DNA from: Acanthaster planci
Taxonomy: Eukaryota > Echinodermata > Asteroidea > Valvatida > Acanthasteridae
Direction: 5' to 3'
Length of the DNA stretch: 64,000 nucleotides
Assembly: GCF_001949145.1 (NCBI RefSeq)
Contig: NW_019091568.1
Location: forward strand, 111,003 to 175,002
In this document: piece by piece, positions 12,801-24,800 of the stretch
Position numbering within the stretch: position 1 is the stretch's first letter
How the letters are laid out: each line of letters opens with the position of its first letter
The notes under the pieces: generated by a model
Told to the model about the DNA's origin: nothing
Seen by the model: the letters and a program-made list of their open reading frames with translations, nothing else
Database searches by the model: none
Made by a program: the position numbers and the translations under genes

Positions 12801-15800
12801 TCCCCTCAATATTGAAACTTTGATTTGTGCCTTGAATTTCAATGCCTTGAGTAATGTTTTGTCATACAAATTGATATGTTCACGAATCACAGATGCGTGG
12901 AGCTTTTCAGGCTGCAAGACTTCGAGCGCGGAGGGAAGTTCTTCACCCAGAAACCGGACATCGTCAAGGCGGCAAAGGAGGCTAAGAGTGCCCTCGCCAT
13001 GAAATTAGAGGAGAGACTGAATCTTGTTGTATGCATCAAATCGGACGAGGAAGAAGAGGATGGAGAGGAAGAAATGGAACAAACTGGTAGAAAAAAAAAT
13101 CAGAAAAGAAAGAGAAAAAAAGATACTGAAATGGAGAAGAATGAAGCAAAGAAAAGTGCCTGCTTTCTTACAATTTTTTATTTAATGTTAAAAACGGTCA
13201 AGATGTTTTTTCAGTTCTCATTCTGTCTCAAAACCTTTTATCTCATTTTTGTCTCATTTCTTGTTATAGAAGGTGTCCATCTGTCAGATTGTGTAGTTTG
13301 CTTTTCGCTTTGCTTTATATCCAGTTTACTGTAAAAATTAAAGAATGCAATATCAGAAAATGATCACAGATAAATGTACATGTAGGTCTTAAAATCTTAC
13401 TTTGGTTTTGACTTAAAGTGATTTTTTTCTACAGGAATGAACAGCACTGACAAGACTGGCACCAGTGATAACGGAGATGACACGGATGAAGATGAAGGGG
13501 AGGTTGGACACAAGACCAGGAGACATGCCACTCGGGTGACCAGACGTACCCCTCGCTCAGTGGCTAAAAGTAGAAAGAGAAGGCGCATCATTGAGCAATC
13601 TGACGATGACAGTTCTGGTAAGAAACAGTTCTCATTTATGGAGGCATGTGGCCTAGTGGTTAGAGTTTGTAGCTTCTGATCATAGGGTCAGGGGTTCGAA
13701 TCCAGCTGGTGGCAGCATGTTGTGATCCTGGGCAAGTCACTTTACTCCCATGTGCCTCTCTCCACCCAGGAGTAAATGGGTACCTGTGAGGGCAGACATG
13801 GTTATGTTTAGCCATTTACGCCGAAATGGCAGCCCCGGCTATTATACTCCCCAGGGAGCTGAGATGGTTTCAGGAATGTTCAGATGATGTGAGAGCCCAA
13901 TGTGCAGGGAAAATGATAATACAGCGCCTCGGAATTGTTTGCTAGATAGATGGCACTTGTTATTATTCTAGAATATATGGAAATGGAGCCATTTGAATGG
14001 TGTTTCTTGGAAAATTCATTGAAATTTATGTTTGCATCAGTCCAAAATCTGAAAACCTGGAATAAGACACATACGTCTGAGTGATACAGTAATCAACAAA
14101 TTCAAGGTTATAACCTTGAATTTGTTGATTACTGTATCACTCAGACGTATGCCTCAGACGTATGTGTCTTAATCCATTGGTTGCAGGTTTTCAGATTTCG
14201 GAGTTTATTTGTTGGACACAAGGCAACAACTGTATTGGTTGGATGGCCAAGTATTTAGTGTTGGCTTTTTTGATGTAAAGAGTTTGACATGTTTTAATGC
14301 TCATCGTCATGGAATGCAATTGCTGATTGAGAATTTCTACAGGACATTGGATGATTGTGTTAACGATTTTCTGCTAGGTGACGATTACAGACCAGACGAC
14401 AGTGAAGATTCGTCAGACAGCGGCAGTTCGGGCGTGGACGAAAACGAAGTTTCGGAACCATCCTCGGAATCAGAGGCCGGCACACCGCAGGTAGGGTTGC
14501 ACAAAGAGCCAAGACTCGCCATCTTTGTCTCTGAGTCGAACACCTGTAAAGTCTAAACTTATTGGGCAGAGTAGCTTAGCAAAATTCTACACTGAAAAGG
14601 ATCGGCAGGGTGCCTGTCTGAGCTAATAACAGAAATGTTCTGCGCTAAGCAAACATCATCCTGTTTTTTGCATATTTGGTCTCTAGAAATCGCGGAAGAG
14701 AAAACGGGGCGCCACCACTACTCCCTCCATTGGCAAAGGGAGGAAGGTCCTGAAGCCAACTTTCAACGTTATGACCCCTAACCCCAAGGAGCCTTCCGAA
14801 CCCAAGGGCACCCCCCAGGCCCAAAAGACATTCACCACTCCCACCGTCAGCTGTAAGACAAAGTCAAGATTGTCAAGCTTCCTAGCTCCAGAGGTTGGTC
14901 CTGTCTCATATCATCCTGGAAATCTCAAAACAACACTTCTTATCCTGTTTTAAAATCTTATTGTTTGTTTGCTTTGCTCTCTAGCCGATGCTCATATGTC
15001 ATCAAATGGTCAGGCGACTGAAAGTTATGGCTTCCCCTGGAAAACATTAACCTTTGGATGTCCCTTTAACATGGTGTGACGGATGAACTCTTGCTTAGAT
15101 CTTTTACAAGATGACTTCTCAACAGCCTGCTGCTTTATTTCTAATGATATTCAGGCGAGCCCAGGGCCCAGTGCACCTCTTGATAGTGACGAATCTCGAT
15201 TTCCCCACCAGCGATACGAATGGCTGAAAGACGGTCAAAGAAAGTGAGTGCAGAACAACTTCTCACTTGTTATGGGCACTGGTGGAATCTCATTAGTTGG
15301 CAGCTTTGCAAAGTGACAAAGTCAGAATTTTCCAAAATTTTTCAACTTCAATTTCAAATGGCCCCGAAAATAAAAGCAGTAAATAAATAGTGTGCACTTG
15401 TAACAGCATGTTCAAAATGCTGCAGCCAGGATGGTCACCCGTGTGAGAAAACGTCATCATATTACTCCAGTTCTGCATGAGCTGCACTGGCTACCAGTCC
15501 GCAAACGAGTTGTGTTCAAGGTGTTACTGTTGACATATAAAGCACTCCACAGGATAGCACCAAAGTATATCTCTGAGCTTCTCACAGAGCATAAGCCCGC
15601 ACGCTTGTTAAGATCTGGTGATAAACACTTGTTGAAACAAGTGAGAACATTCACATCATATGGTGACCGATCCTTTGCAGCCGCTGCTCCTAAACTGTGG
15701 AATGAACTCCCACTAACAGTTAAATGCCCAGGGTCCTTGCAGTGTTTTAAGTCTTTACTAAAAACGTACCTTTTCAAGTCTTGAATGTTTGAATCAGAAT

Positions 15801-18800
15801 TCATGTATGTTCGGATTTCAATAGTTTTTGACATTACTGGTGTTTTATTGCTAGTTCTAATGTAAATGTCAAGGTATTGGGCATTGCTCCAATTGTTTTA
15901 GCTGGCCTGCTTAATTTGTGTTATTCTATAATTAGAAATTTTAACGTACACGTGTAGATTATAATCATGTGATTTTAAGTGTTGTAATATAATTAAGGAC
16001 CAAGTTTTTGTTTGTAAAACGCATTGAGGAATCATTAATTCATAATGTGCTATATAAATGCAGCTTTATTATTACTTTATCAATTTGTCTTCTTTTTTGT
16101 GGTTTTAATGCAGAGATCTTAACGGAAACCCACAGAATCATCCTGACTATGATCCCAGGACGTTGTACGTACCCAGAAGTTTCCTGGACAAAGCAACACC
16201 TGTGAGTAGGAAAAAGGGCAAATTTCTTTGACCTACACAACTTAGATCAGTAAATGAGATTGCAATTTTTTCTTAATACATACATGGTTTCTTTTCTTCC
16301 TTCTTTTAGGCAATGCGACAGTGGTGGGAGATGAAATCACAGCATTTTGACACAGTTTTGTTCTTTAAGGTGAGTGCAATCCACAGCAAAACACTTTGGA
16401 ATCAACTCTTGCTTGTAACACCAGCAAATATGGAATGGAGCTTAAAAATGTTGTGAAATGCATTGGGAATGAACTTTTGAAGGCTTGTAAATCGTTGAGA
16501 TTGTTGTGGGATATCAAAAAAGTGCGAAGCTTTGATGAGTTTGAGCAAAATGATTTCATTTACTGTCATGGTTTGTATATTCCACAGATGGGAAAGTTTT
16601 ACGAGCTCTATCACATGGATGCTGAAGTGGGCGTGAAGGAACTGGGTCTGATTTTCATGAAGGTTTGTGAAAATCAACCAAAGGAATGAATAGAGAATGT
16701 TGGGAAAGCTGGTAATATTTGTTTTGATTTTTGTTTGTATCCACCTTGCTGCAACAGTGACGGTCAAAAGTCTAATCACGATTCTTACACAGTCCTCGCT
16801 TTTAATTGTGATTGTGCTTGATTTGGTCTTGTCATTCCAGGGTGAAAATGCTCATTCAGGCTTTCCAGAGATAGCCTACGGTCGCTATAGCGACACTCTC
16901 ATCCAGAAGGGCTTCCGTGTTGCCAGGGTGGAGCAGACAGAAACTCCAGACATGATGCAAGAGAGAATCAAGAAAAGTGGGTTTCACAGTTGCACATTTC
17001 AAAATTTCAAACTTAGTCATGAATTAGAGTTTTTTGTTCTAGAAAGTTTGCTTTGACAGAAAGTTCATTTTGAGATGTCATCAGTTATGTAGCTCATTAG
17101 TTGGTCAGGTACTGAAACGAAAAGGTCTTTTTTCTGTTTTACAGTGTCCAAAATGGTGACAAAATATGACAAAGTGGTCAAACGAGAAATTTGTAGGATC
17201 TCCACGAAAGGTAAATTTTCATTTAAAATACTCGATAATTGGGGCTTGCAAGTGTTGATTAAGTGTTTAATTTTGAGAGAGTTTATTCTTTTTCTTGTAA
17301 TTCACAGAATTTTGTGTTGGGCTTGTTGTGATGTTTGTATTGATTTGCATGTCAGGCTGAAGTCCTGATGAAAAGTTGATCATCTGAACATGACCACACA
17401 AAGATGTTAAAAAATAAAAGATGTCGCTGCATCTCCCTAAGAATATCCAATCTTACCGTTCTTGGTAGAGCAAACTTTTCCGACTTGGAGACGAAATCAG
17501 ATTTCTGAAAGATGACTGAGTTTACAATGTGGAGGCCTGCATACATGTATAATGGCTTTGAGAACTTTCCATTGGTTCTTTCAGTGCCAAATAACACCTT
17601 TTTTGCCCCGGTAATCTGAATTTTTGCTGAATCCCCCACTGAATAGGTTTTTCAAGGAAGGTTTATTTGAAAATCTGGACAAGGCAAATGGCAATCCAGT
17701 CCTTAAAAAGTGTGACAAATGCTGTATCACGTGCTGTGTCAAACTTAGTTTGGCTTTCATTACTACTTCATCAGGAACGCGCACGTTCAGTTTTATCGAT
17801 GGGGATACGTGCGTAGCTCAGCACAGCTACCTCCTGGCTGTCAAGGAGACATTTGATGACAGCAGCGGAGGAGAGAGGACATATGGTATCTGCTTCGTTG
17901 ATACATCCATTGGAAAGTTTCACGTAAGTGACAAGTCCATCACGGATTTTCATTAGGCCTGTTAGACGAAACTTTAGTCTAGGTTTTTTTTATCATATCC
18001 AGTCTCTCTTGACAAGAGTTCAAATTCCAACAGGTGTACGCTGTGGATGTTGTTTTTCTGGCCACGTTTAAATTAATTGGGTGTGACTTAAATAATACAT
18101 GTACTTGATGTTACATTTCATTCCAGCTGGGTCAATTCCAAGACGATCGTCACTGTTCACGATTCCGAACGTTGATCGCACACTACACTCCAGCCCAGGT
18201 GAGTTGAACAGAATTCAGATTGGAAACCCTATGGATCAGGCAAGAAGGGGGATGAGGTTGAAGTGGTTCAAGAACAGGATTCTTAATTGTAATTGTCTCA
18301 TTAGCTACATGTAGACAAGTAGTGACTTTGTGCTTGGAAGAGTTGTATGTTTTGTCCTGCACAAAATTTGCTGAGTGCAATGATGTCGTCATCGTCGCTT
18401 CTCACCAGGTCATCTATGAGAGAGGTAAACTCTCATCCAGTTCCCAGCAGATCCTCACTAACAATCTCCTGTCAGTCATCAAGGAGCCCCTGGTGCCTGG
18501 CACGGAATTCTGGGACGCCAGCAAGACGCTTAAGACACTGGCCGAGAGCAAGTACTTTGAGGACAAGGAGGGGAAGGGGCGGAGACTGGATGAGGAGGAG
18601 GGAGGGCAGGGAAGCATGCCTACTGTGCTTTGGGACATGGTTTCTGAATGTGAGTCCTTTCTTTGCAGTCATTTTGATTCGTTAACTTTTCAATTTCCCA
18701 AGTGACTGTTGTGGAAGAATGCATTTGGAAAATTTTTTGCTGAATGCTTTTTTAACTAAAAGTATAATACTAGATGAACTGGGTCTCATGTCCACAAAAA

Positions 18801-21800
18801 AAACCCAAATTAGAATCATTTCTGATTGGAGCAAGTAGTTTTTGCAACTTCGGGTTGTTCTCATGCCAGCGTGCATATCTACTGAGAAATCTTACATTGG
18901 AAATTTTCCACTCAAAAATCCTGTTGAAACTGCGTGCTTGAAGTTACAGTTTTAATCCATGCAAGGAGGAAATGCTTTTGAAAAGGAAATCACTGTCACA
19001 AGTGTTGAATCTGTTTAGCTAACTCTAATCCTACATAATACTACAAATTACTACTCATAGTAAAATGTAGTACTGAGCGCTGTTGCTTGTAAAAGGACAT
19101 GACCTTATTGTTCTGTGAAGCCATAAGATACAATAGATAAGACAATGTACCATACAGTGCTCTAGCACTATGAATGCATGGCTTTATTATTCTCTGTACG
19201 AGTAACAATGGAAGAAATCTAGCCAGAAGTAATAATTTGTAGTGCTAGGTCCTTCAGGCTTAGACTGCTACTTAGTATTTTATAGTACTGAGTAGTGTAA
19301 GCCAAACAATATGCTTGGCAGTTAGGGTTATTAAGAGGGGAAGGCTGTTTAAAATGGATGCTCACAGCTATCAAACTGTTACCCAGAAAGGTTCCAACAT
19401 CTCTCCTTAGCGGACACACTGGGTCATTCAGCCAAAGAGGGCTATGAGTTAGCAGTTAGCGCTTTGGGAGCCTGCACATGGTACCTCAAGAAATGCTGCC
19501 TTGAACAAGAACTCCTGTCCATGGGGAACTTTGAGCTGTACACACCGCTGGACGTTGATGCCAGCGTTAAGGAAAATGTGGTGGACTTTTCAACCGGGAG
19601 ACAGCATATGGTAAGATATTGGAAAATGGACATTCGTTAACCCTAACCTTTGCTGCTGAACACAGTTATTTCATGACCAATAAGGTGTCAAACTGATGAA
19701 AAGTACTACTTCTACTTAACTACTAAAATCAATGCATTTGGGAAAGATCTCGTTGGAACCAAACTCTCACAATTTTTTGTTTGTATATTCCAGGTGACTC
19801 CAGTTGTTAACATTAACAATTCTGAACCCTCCAACTTCAGTACAGTTTTTGTGTCCCACCTCCAAGAGAGATAGGGTTCAGTTGTTTCCAATGTTCAGTA
19901 TGTTGGAAGTAACTAGGACATTTTTTGTTTTATTTACATAGGTTCTGGATGGAGTAACACTGAACAATCTGGAAATCCTGGAGAATGTGACCACAGGGAC
20001 TCCAGAGGGCACCCTACTTGAGAGGCTGGACCTGTGCTGTACACCGTTTGGCAAGAGGTTGTTCAAACAGTGGCTGTGTGCCCCTCTGTGCAACCCTAAC
20101 TCCATCAACGACAGGTGCTCATGTACAGGCCATTTCAAGAATTTTACCCTCTCAAACATCGAGAATAATGGATAAACCTATTTCTAAATTTTTGTCGCAG
20201 AAGAGTTTACACGTTAAATATTTGTGTGTGTGTTTGTCTTCTACCAGACTAAATGCTGTGGAAGATTTGATAGACATACCAGACAAGATGGCAGAGGTCA
20301 ATGAACTCTTGAAGAAACTGCCTGATCTAGAAAGGCTCCTCAGCAAGTAAGATAACATGGTTGATTTGATACTAAAGCTATCATGGCACAGTGTTTTAGG
20401 TTTATGGTGTACCTTAACGTGGACACCACCTATTGGCATCAGTCTAATTGAGAATCTAATAAAATTTGTATTTGGTTTAGTTGTTCATTTTGGATGAAAA
20501 TTTTGCATTTTTGACTCCTTGGTTTTGAAGCAAAATCACTATTTCTCTAGCAGGGCAGACATCATCTTGAAATGCATTACTTTTAAATTCATAACAAACT
20601 GATACTGCATTTGTAGAATTCACACGCTGGGTTCAGCCAGACGTAGCCGAGATCACCCTGATAGTCGAGCAATCTTCTTTGAGGACACAACGTACAGCAA
20701 GCGCAAAATCCAGGACTTTTTGACAGCATTGGGGGGCTTCAAAACTGCTGGCGATATCGTCCAGATTTTTAAGAATTCTACCTCCAACTTCAAGTAAGTT
20801 CTGGCAGTTGGAAAGACAGATAGAAAGAAAGACACATATTCCTTGAACAATTTGACGATTCTAATGATTTTGAAGACTTACTACGTGATTGAAATTTTAA
20901 ATCTCAAGACGCCAGTATTTTTCAAAGAAGTCACCTGAGGAATTGTTTTGGTATTTGGTGTAAGTGCTTTAATAGATAGGCAGAAAATGTACTCGTCAGC
21001 TTTTGCCTAAATTTGGATTGAGTTCTTGATGTGAAAAAGAAAATTTTCCAATGTAAAGAAATTGGCAATCTTAAAAATAACAATTGAGAAGCAATGTCAA
21101 GTAATTTGACCAAATATTTCAGTTATATACCATTCCACTACAGTGTCAGCAATCCAGTTGGTTCTGTTTTGCATTAGGACAGAGAGAAATTTCTGTTTGT
21201 TGATATTTCAGGTCCAACATTCTACGGCAGTGTGTCAGCCCAGTCAGTGATGGAGGTCGCTTCCCTGACCTCAAGGAACATTTGGTATTCTTTGAAGTAA
21301 GTGGACTAAACATGTACAAAGTCCCTTAGTTACTGTGGTGTAGGTGAACTCTCCAAGACAAAAGGTATTAATTTATGCTCATAAATTGGTCAAATTTTGC
21401 CTGTGCTCAGCCAGCACACCACTCTGGAATGGTATCCAGAAGAAAACAGCATAGTTAGACGCATGTAGACCTTCAAAGTTTCTGCCGTTAATTCCTTCAA
21501 GCAAAGACTGTGGGGCATATTACAAATGATAGGTACACCAGTATTGGCATAGCCTTGGTCAAGGCATTTGTTATTTGCGTACCAGTCGCCCGCTGACCTA
21601 GTACGTACCTGCGTACTTCACGCTACCTTAGAAATATGCTAATCAGCTGAACAAGGATGAACGCCCTGGTGCAACCGTCCACTGAAGCTTATGTTTTTCT
21701 TTACGTTTGCACTAGATTTCTAGCGCATGACATCGTATTCAAATATGAATAGTGCAGGTGTGCGATGAGTGCACAGTGACCAATCTCGGCCAAATCGACA

Positions 21801-24800
21801 TATGCATAATGCATCAACATGAACTGGTATGCATGATAGCCATACAAAATGACGGACATTCCGAGACGACTGTAGCATGACGAGCTGTCTTGTTGCCTGA
21901 ATTCCGCTGCAGATAAATTAATGTATAATGTTGGGTGGTGTGTAGGTATGCAGGTACATACGTACTAGTTATTGAGCTGCTGGTGCGAGGTGCGCCGCAC
22001 TGCGACGAATGATGAAGCCTTGACCAAGGCTAGTATTGGCATACCCTGTGTTGCTTATATAATAAGTGGTGTGCATACGTACACAAAGTATTGTGTAATT
22101 GAACGTGCCCCAGGAATTACCCTGACAAAGAAATAGATGCACATTTTGGTGCTTTTAAAACTTTACACTGCAGTTTTCTCAGCAGTCGTCTTCACTTGTA
22201 TAACATGTACATTTTTTGTGCTCTTATACATTATTTTTCAAGAGAGTTTAACTTACACACGTCAAATCAAAATGGAATTTCATTTTAGACATTGAATGTA
22301 TTTTATTTCTAACCAGAATGCCTTTGACCAAGACAAAGCCAAGCAGGCTGGTGCTATCATACCAAGCAAGGGTGTTGACCCCGAATACGACGGTGCCATC
22401 GCTGGCATGAAGGCAGCCAATCAGAGACTGGATGACTACCTGGAGAAACAACGCAAGAGGCTTGGGTGTAGGGTGAGTCCAGGACCAGACTCATTGAATT
22501 GGCTTGATCAGTGAAACTTGACAAAGTGTTTGGAATTGTTATTTTTAAAGCAGTAAAAAGATGGTTTTCTTTTGTTTTTTTAGGAACTGTTTCCCCTACC
22601 TTATTGTACTAGTAAACTGAATTTTACTAAAATATTGATTGTTTCAGAGCATGCTCATTCAAGAAATGTTTATAGAAAACATTTGTGTTGAGAGTAAAAT
22701 TAATGTTGGCTTGCTTCATTTTTCAAACTGTAAAATGTTGACAGATAATTTGGAAATCATTTTCAGGCCGTCGTGTACTGGGGTACGGGAAAGAACCGCT
22801 TCCAGCTGGAGGTACCAGAAAGCGCCCTCGCCCGCCACACACCCGAGGACTACGAGCTGCAGTCGGCCAAGAAGGGCTTCAAGCGGTACTGGACGCCGGA
22901 GTTGAAGGAGCTGTTTGCTGAACTAGTCGCCGAGGAGGAACGCAGGGACGTGGCGTTGCGGGACTCCATGAGGCGGGTGTTCTACGCCTTCGATGAACAG
23001 TGAGAAATAGTCTGTTCTTTTTAATTTGACATCAATCAAAGACAGGGGTGAGATTGGGGGATGGAAAGAAATCCATGAAAAATCTAAATGGGTTATAATG
23101 ACAAAGTGAAATACATTTCAAGGATTTAATTGGTAACAAGGGATTGTCATAGATGGCTTTGATTATGTGAATCTTGCTCTTGGTTATTTGAAAGTAGAAA
23201 TAGTTCAAGCTTTAAGCTTCAGCAGTTTTGGGGTCCAAATCCTGCCACCCGGCAAAATTCTGAGAAATCACACATGTAAGAATTATCCAAATGGCGAATT
23301 GTGTTGTTACGAGGACTCTTTATATTGCTTAGTGGTCTTTTTATTTAGGGACAGTTGAAATAAAAGCAAATGCAAAGCTTGTTTCATGGTTTCCACAAGC
23401 TGTAAATTCAGTGTCACTTTTGCTGTTCATGCAGCAAATTCACTCCACACTTAACTGTGCTCGAAATACTAAGGCACGATGTCAAAAAGATTTTAATTGA
23501 CGCGCTCCAGCACGCCCCATGGCACCGCACAGCACCAAGGGTCGGCTTGCCCCGGCGGGCCAACCCTCAGCGCCGCAGACCTACTCAGGGATCCTGCATA
23601 ACAAAGGGTACAAATTTGCATTTCACGGATGACTGCATTCCAGGTACTTGTTGGCAGATGTGGCGTGCCGACAGAATCGCAGAGACTCATCCGGTGTCGG
23701 CAATTTTCACTATTAAAGGCTTTCGCTTTCGTTGAAAAGGAAAAGCATTGGAATTTTGTCCAACAGGTTAAACAAAATCGTGGAGTTGTCACGATAGTCC
23801 ACTTACAAGAAGGCTTTTAAGGTCAACAGTTGATACAGAGGGCCCTCACTCTCCAAACATTTTTCCGTTACTGTTTACTATTTCTGTATTCATAAAGGAG
23901 GCCTGCCCCCTGGCATCTGTGTACACTTTTTACTGCCCTCGGAATAATTTTCCCAGGCTCAATTTTCTTTGTAGCTTTAGAATGTTTTCTCACACTTAAA
24001 GAAACTCAGAATAGTTTTCCAGACTCGGAATATTTTCCAAAGACTCAGAATGTTATATCTCTGACCCAGGAATATTTAAAAAAAATTCTCTGCCCTCGGA
24101 ATATTTTTTCCCGCCTCATGATAATTTTCCCTGCATCAGAACCTCCGTTTGAAACAACATCGGACTCTCAATATTGTCCACAAGACTCAGAGCTTTCACG
24201 GGACTCAGAATACTTTCTCAATACCCAGCATATTTTATCCCAGCACTCAAGAATATTTTACAGAGCTCAATACATGTACCTGTATATAGGGGATTCCATA
24301 AATGTGGGACCCAATGTGTGACACTTTTGGTGTCCCTTACACATGAAACAAATCTTGAAGATCGGTTGACACTACAACCGAAAGACACTTGGAAAAAGGA
24401 AAGTGGTAAAAATTACAAGCTTGTGTGCTGCCTAATGTACTGTTAAATGGACGAAATATTTCATTGAGTTGTTACAATATAAGGTGCGAACAAACTGATT
24501 GGTTTCATGTGTGAGGAGGACACCAAAAATGTCACAAGTTGGGTCCCAAATTTATGGAATTACCCATATTTTCTCCTCCCCTTTAATTTTTTCCCGGCCA
24601 CAGATATTTTTCCCGGACTTAGAAAAATGTTTCACCAGACTCCCAATATTTTCTCAGGACTCGGAATATTTTACCTGGAGTTAAGGATATTTTTCTCCTA
24701 GATTCAAAATATTGGTTGCCGGACTCAATAATATTTAACTGGACTCAAATTAATTATCCCCCCCAAATTATCCCCGTTTTCAAATTATTATCCCAGACTC

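Noticed and set aside
13649-13703. Possible tRNA gene
   Set aside because: Both polymerase III boxes are present, but the acceptor stem does not pair properly and SINE body sequence follows. It is a SINE head.
15431-15784. 117-codon plus frame as a host gene
   Set aside because: Sequence and tail are those of a non-LTR retrotransposon end, and it lies inside MSH6 intron 7.
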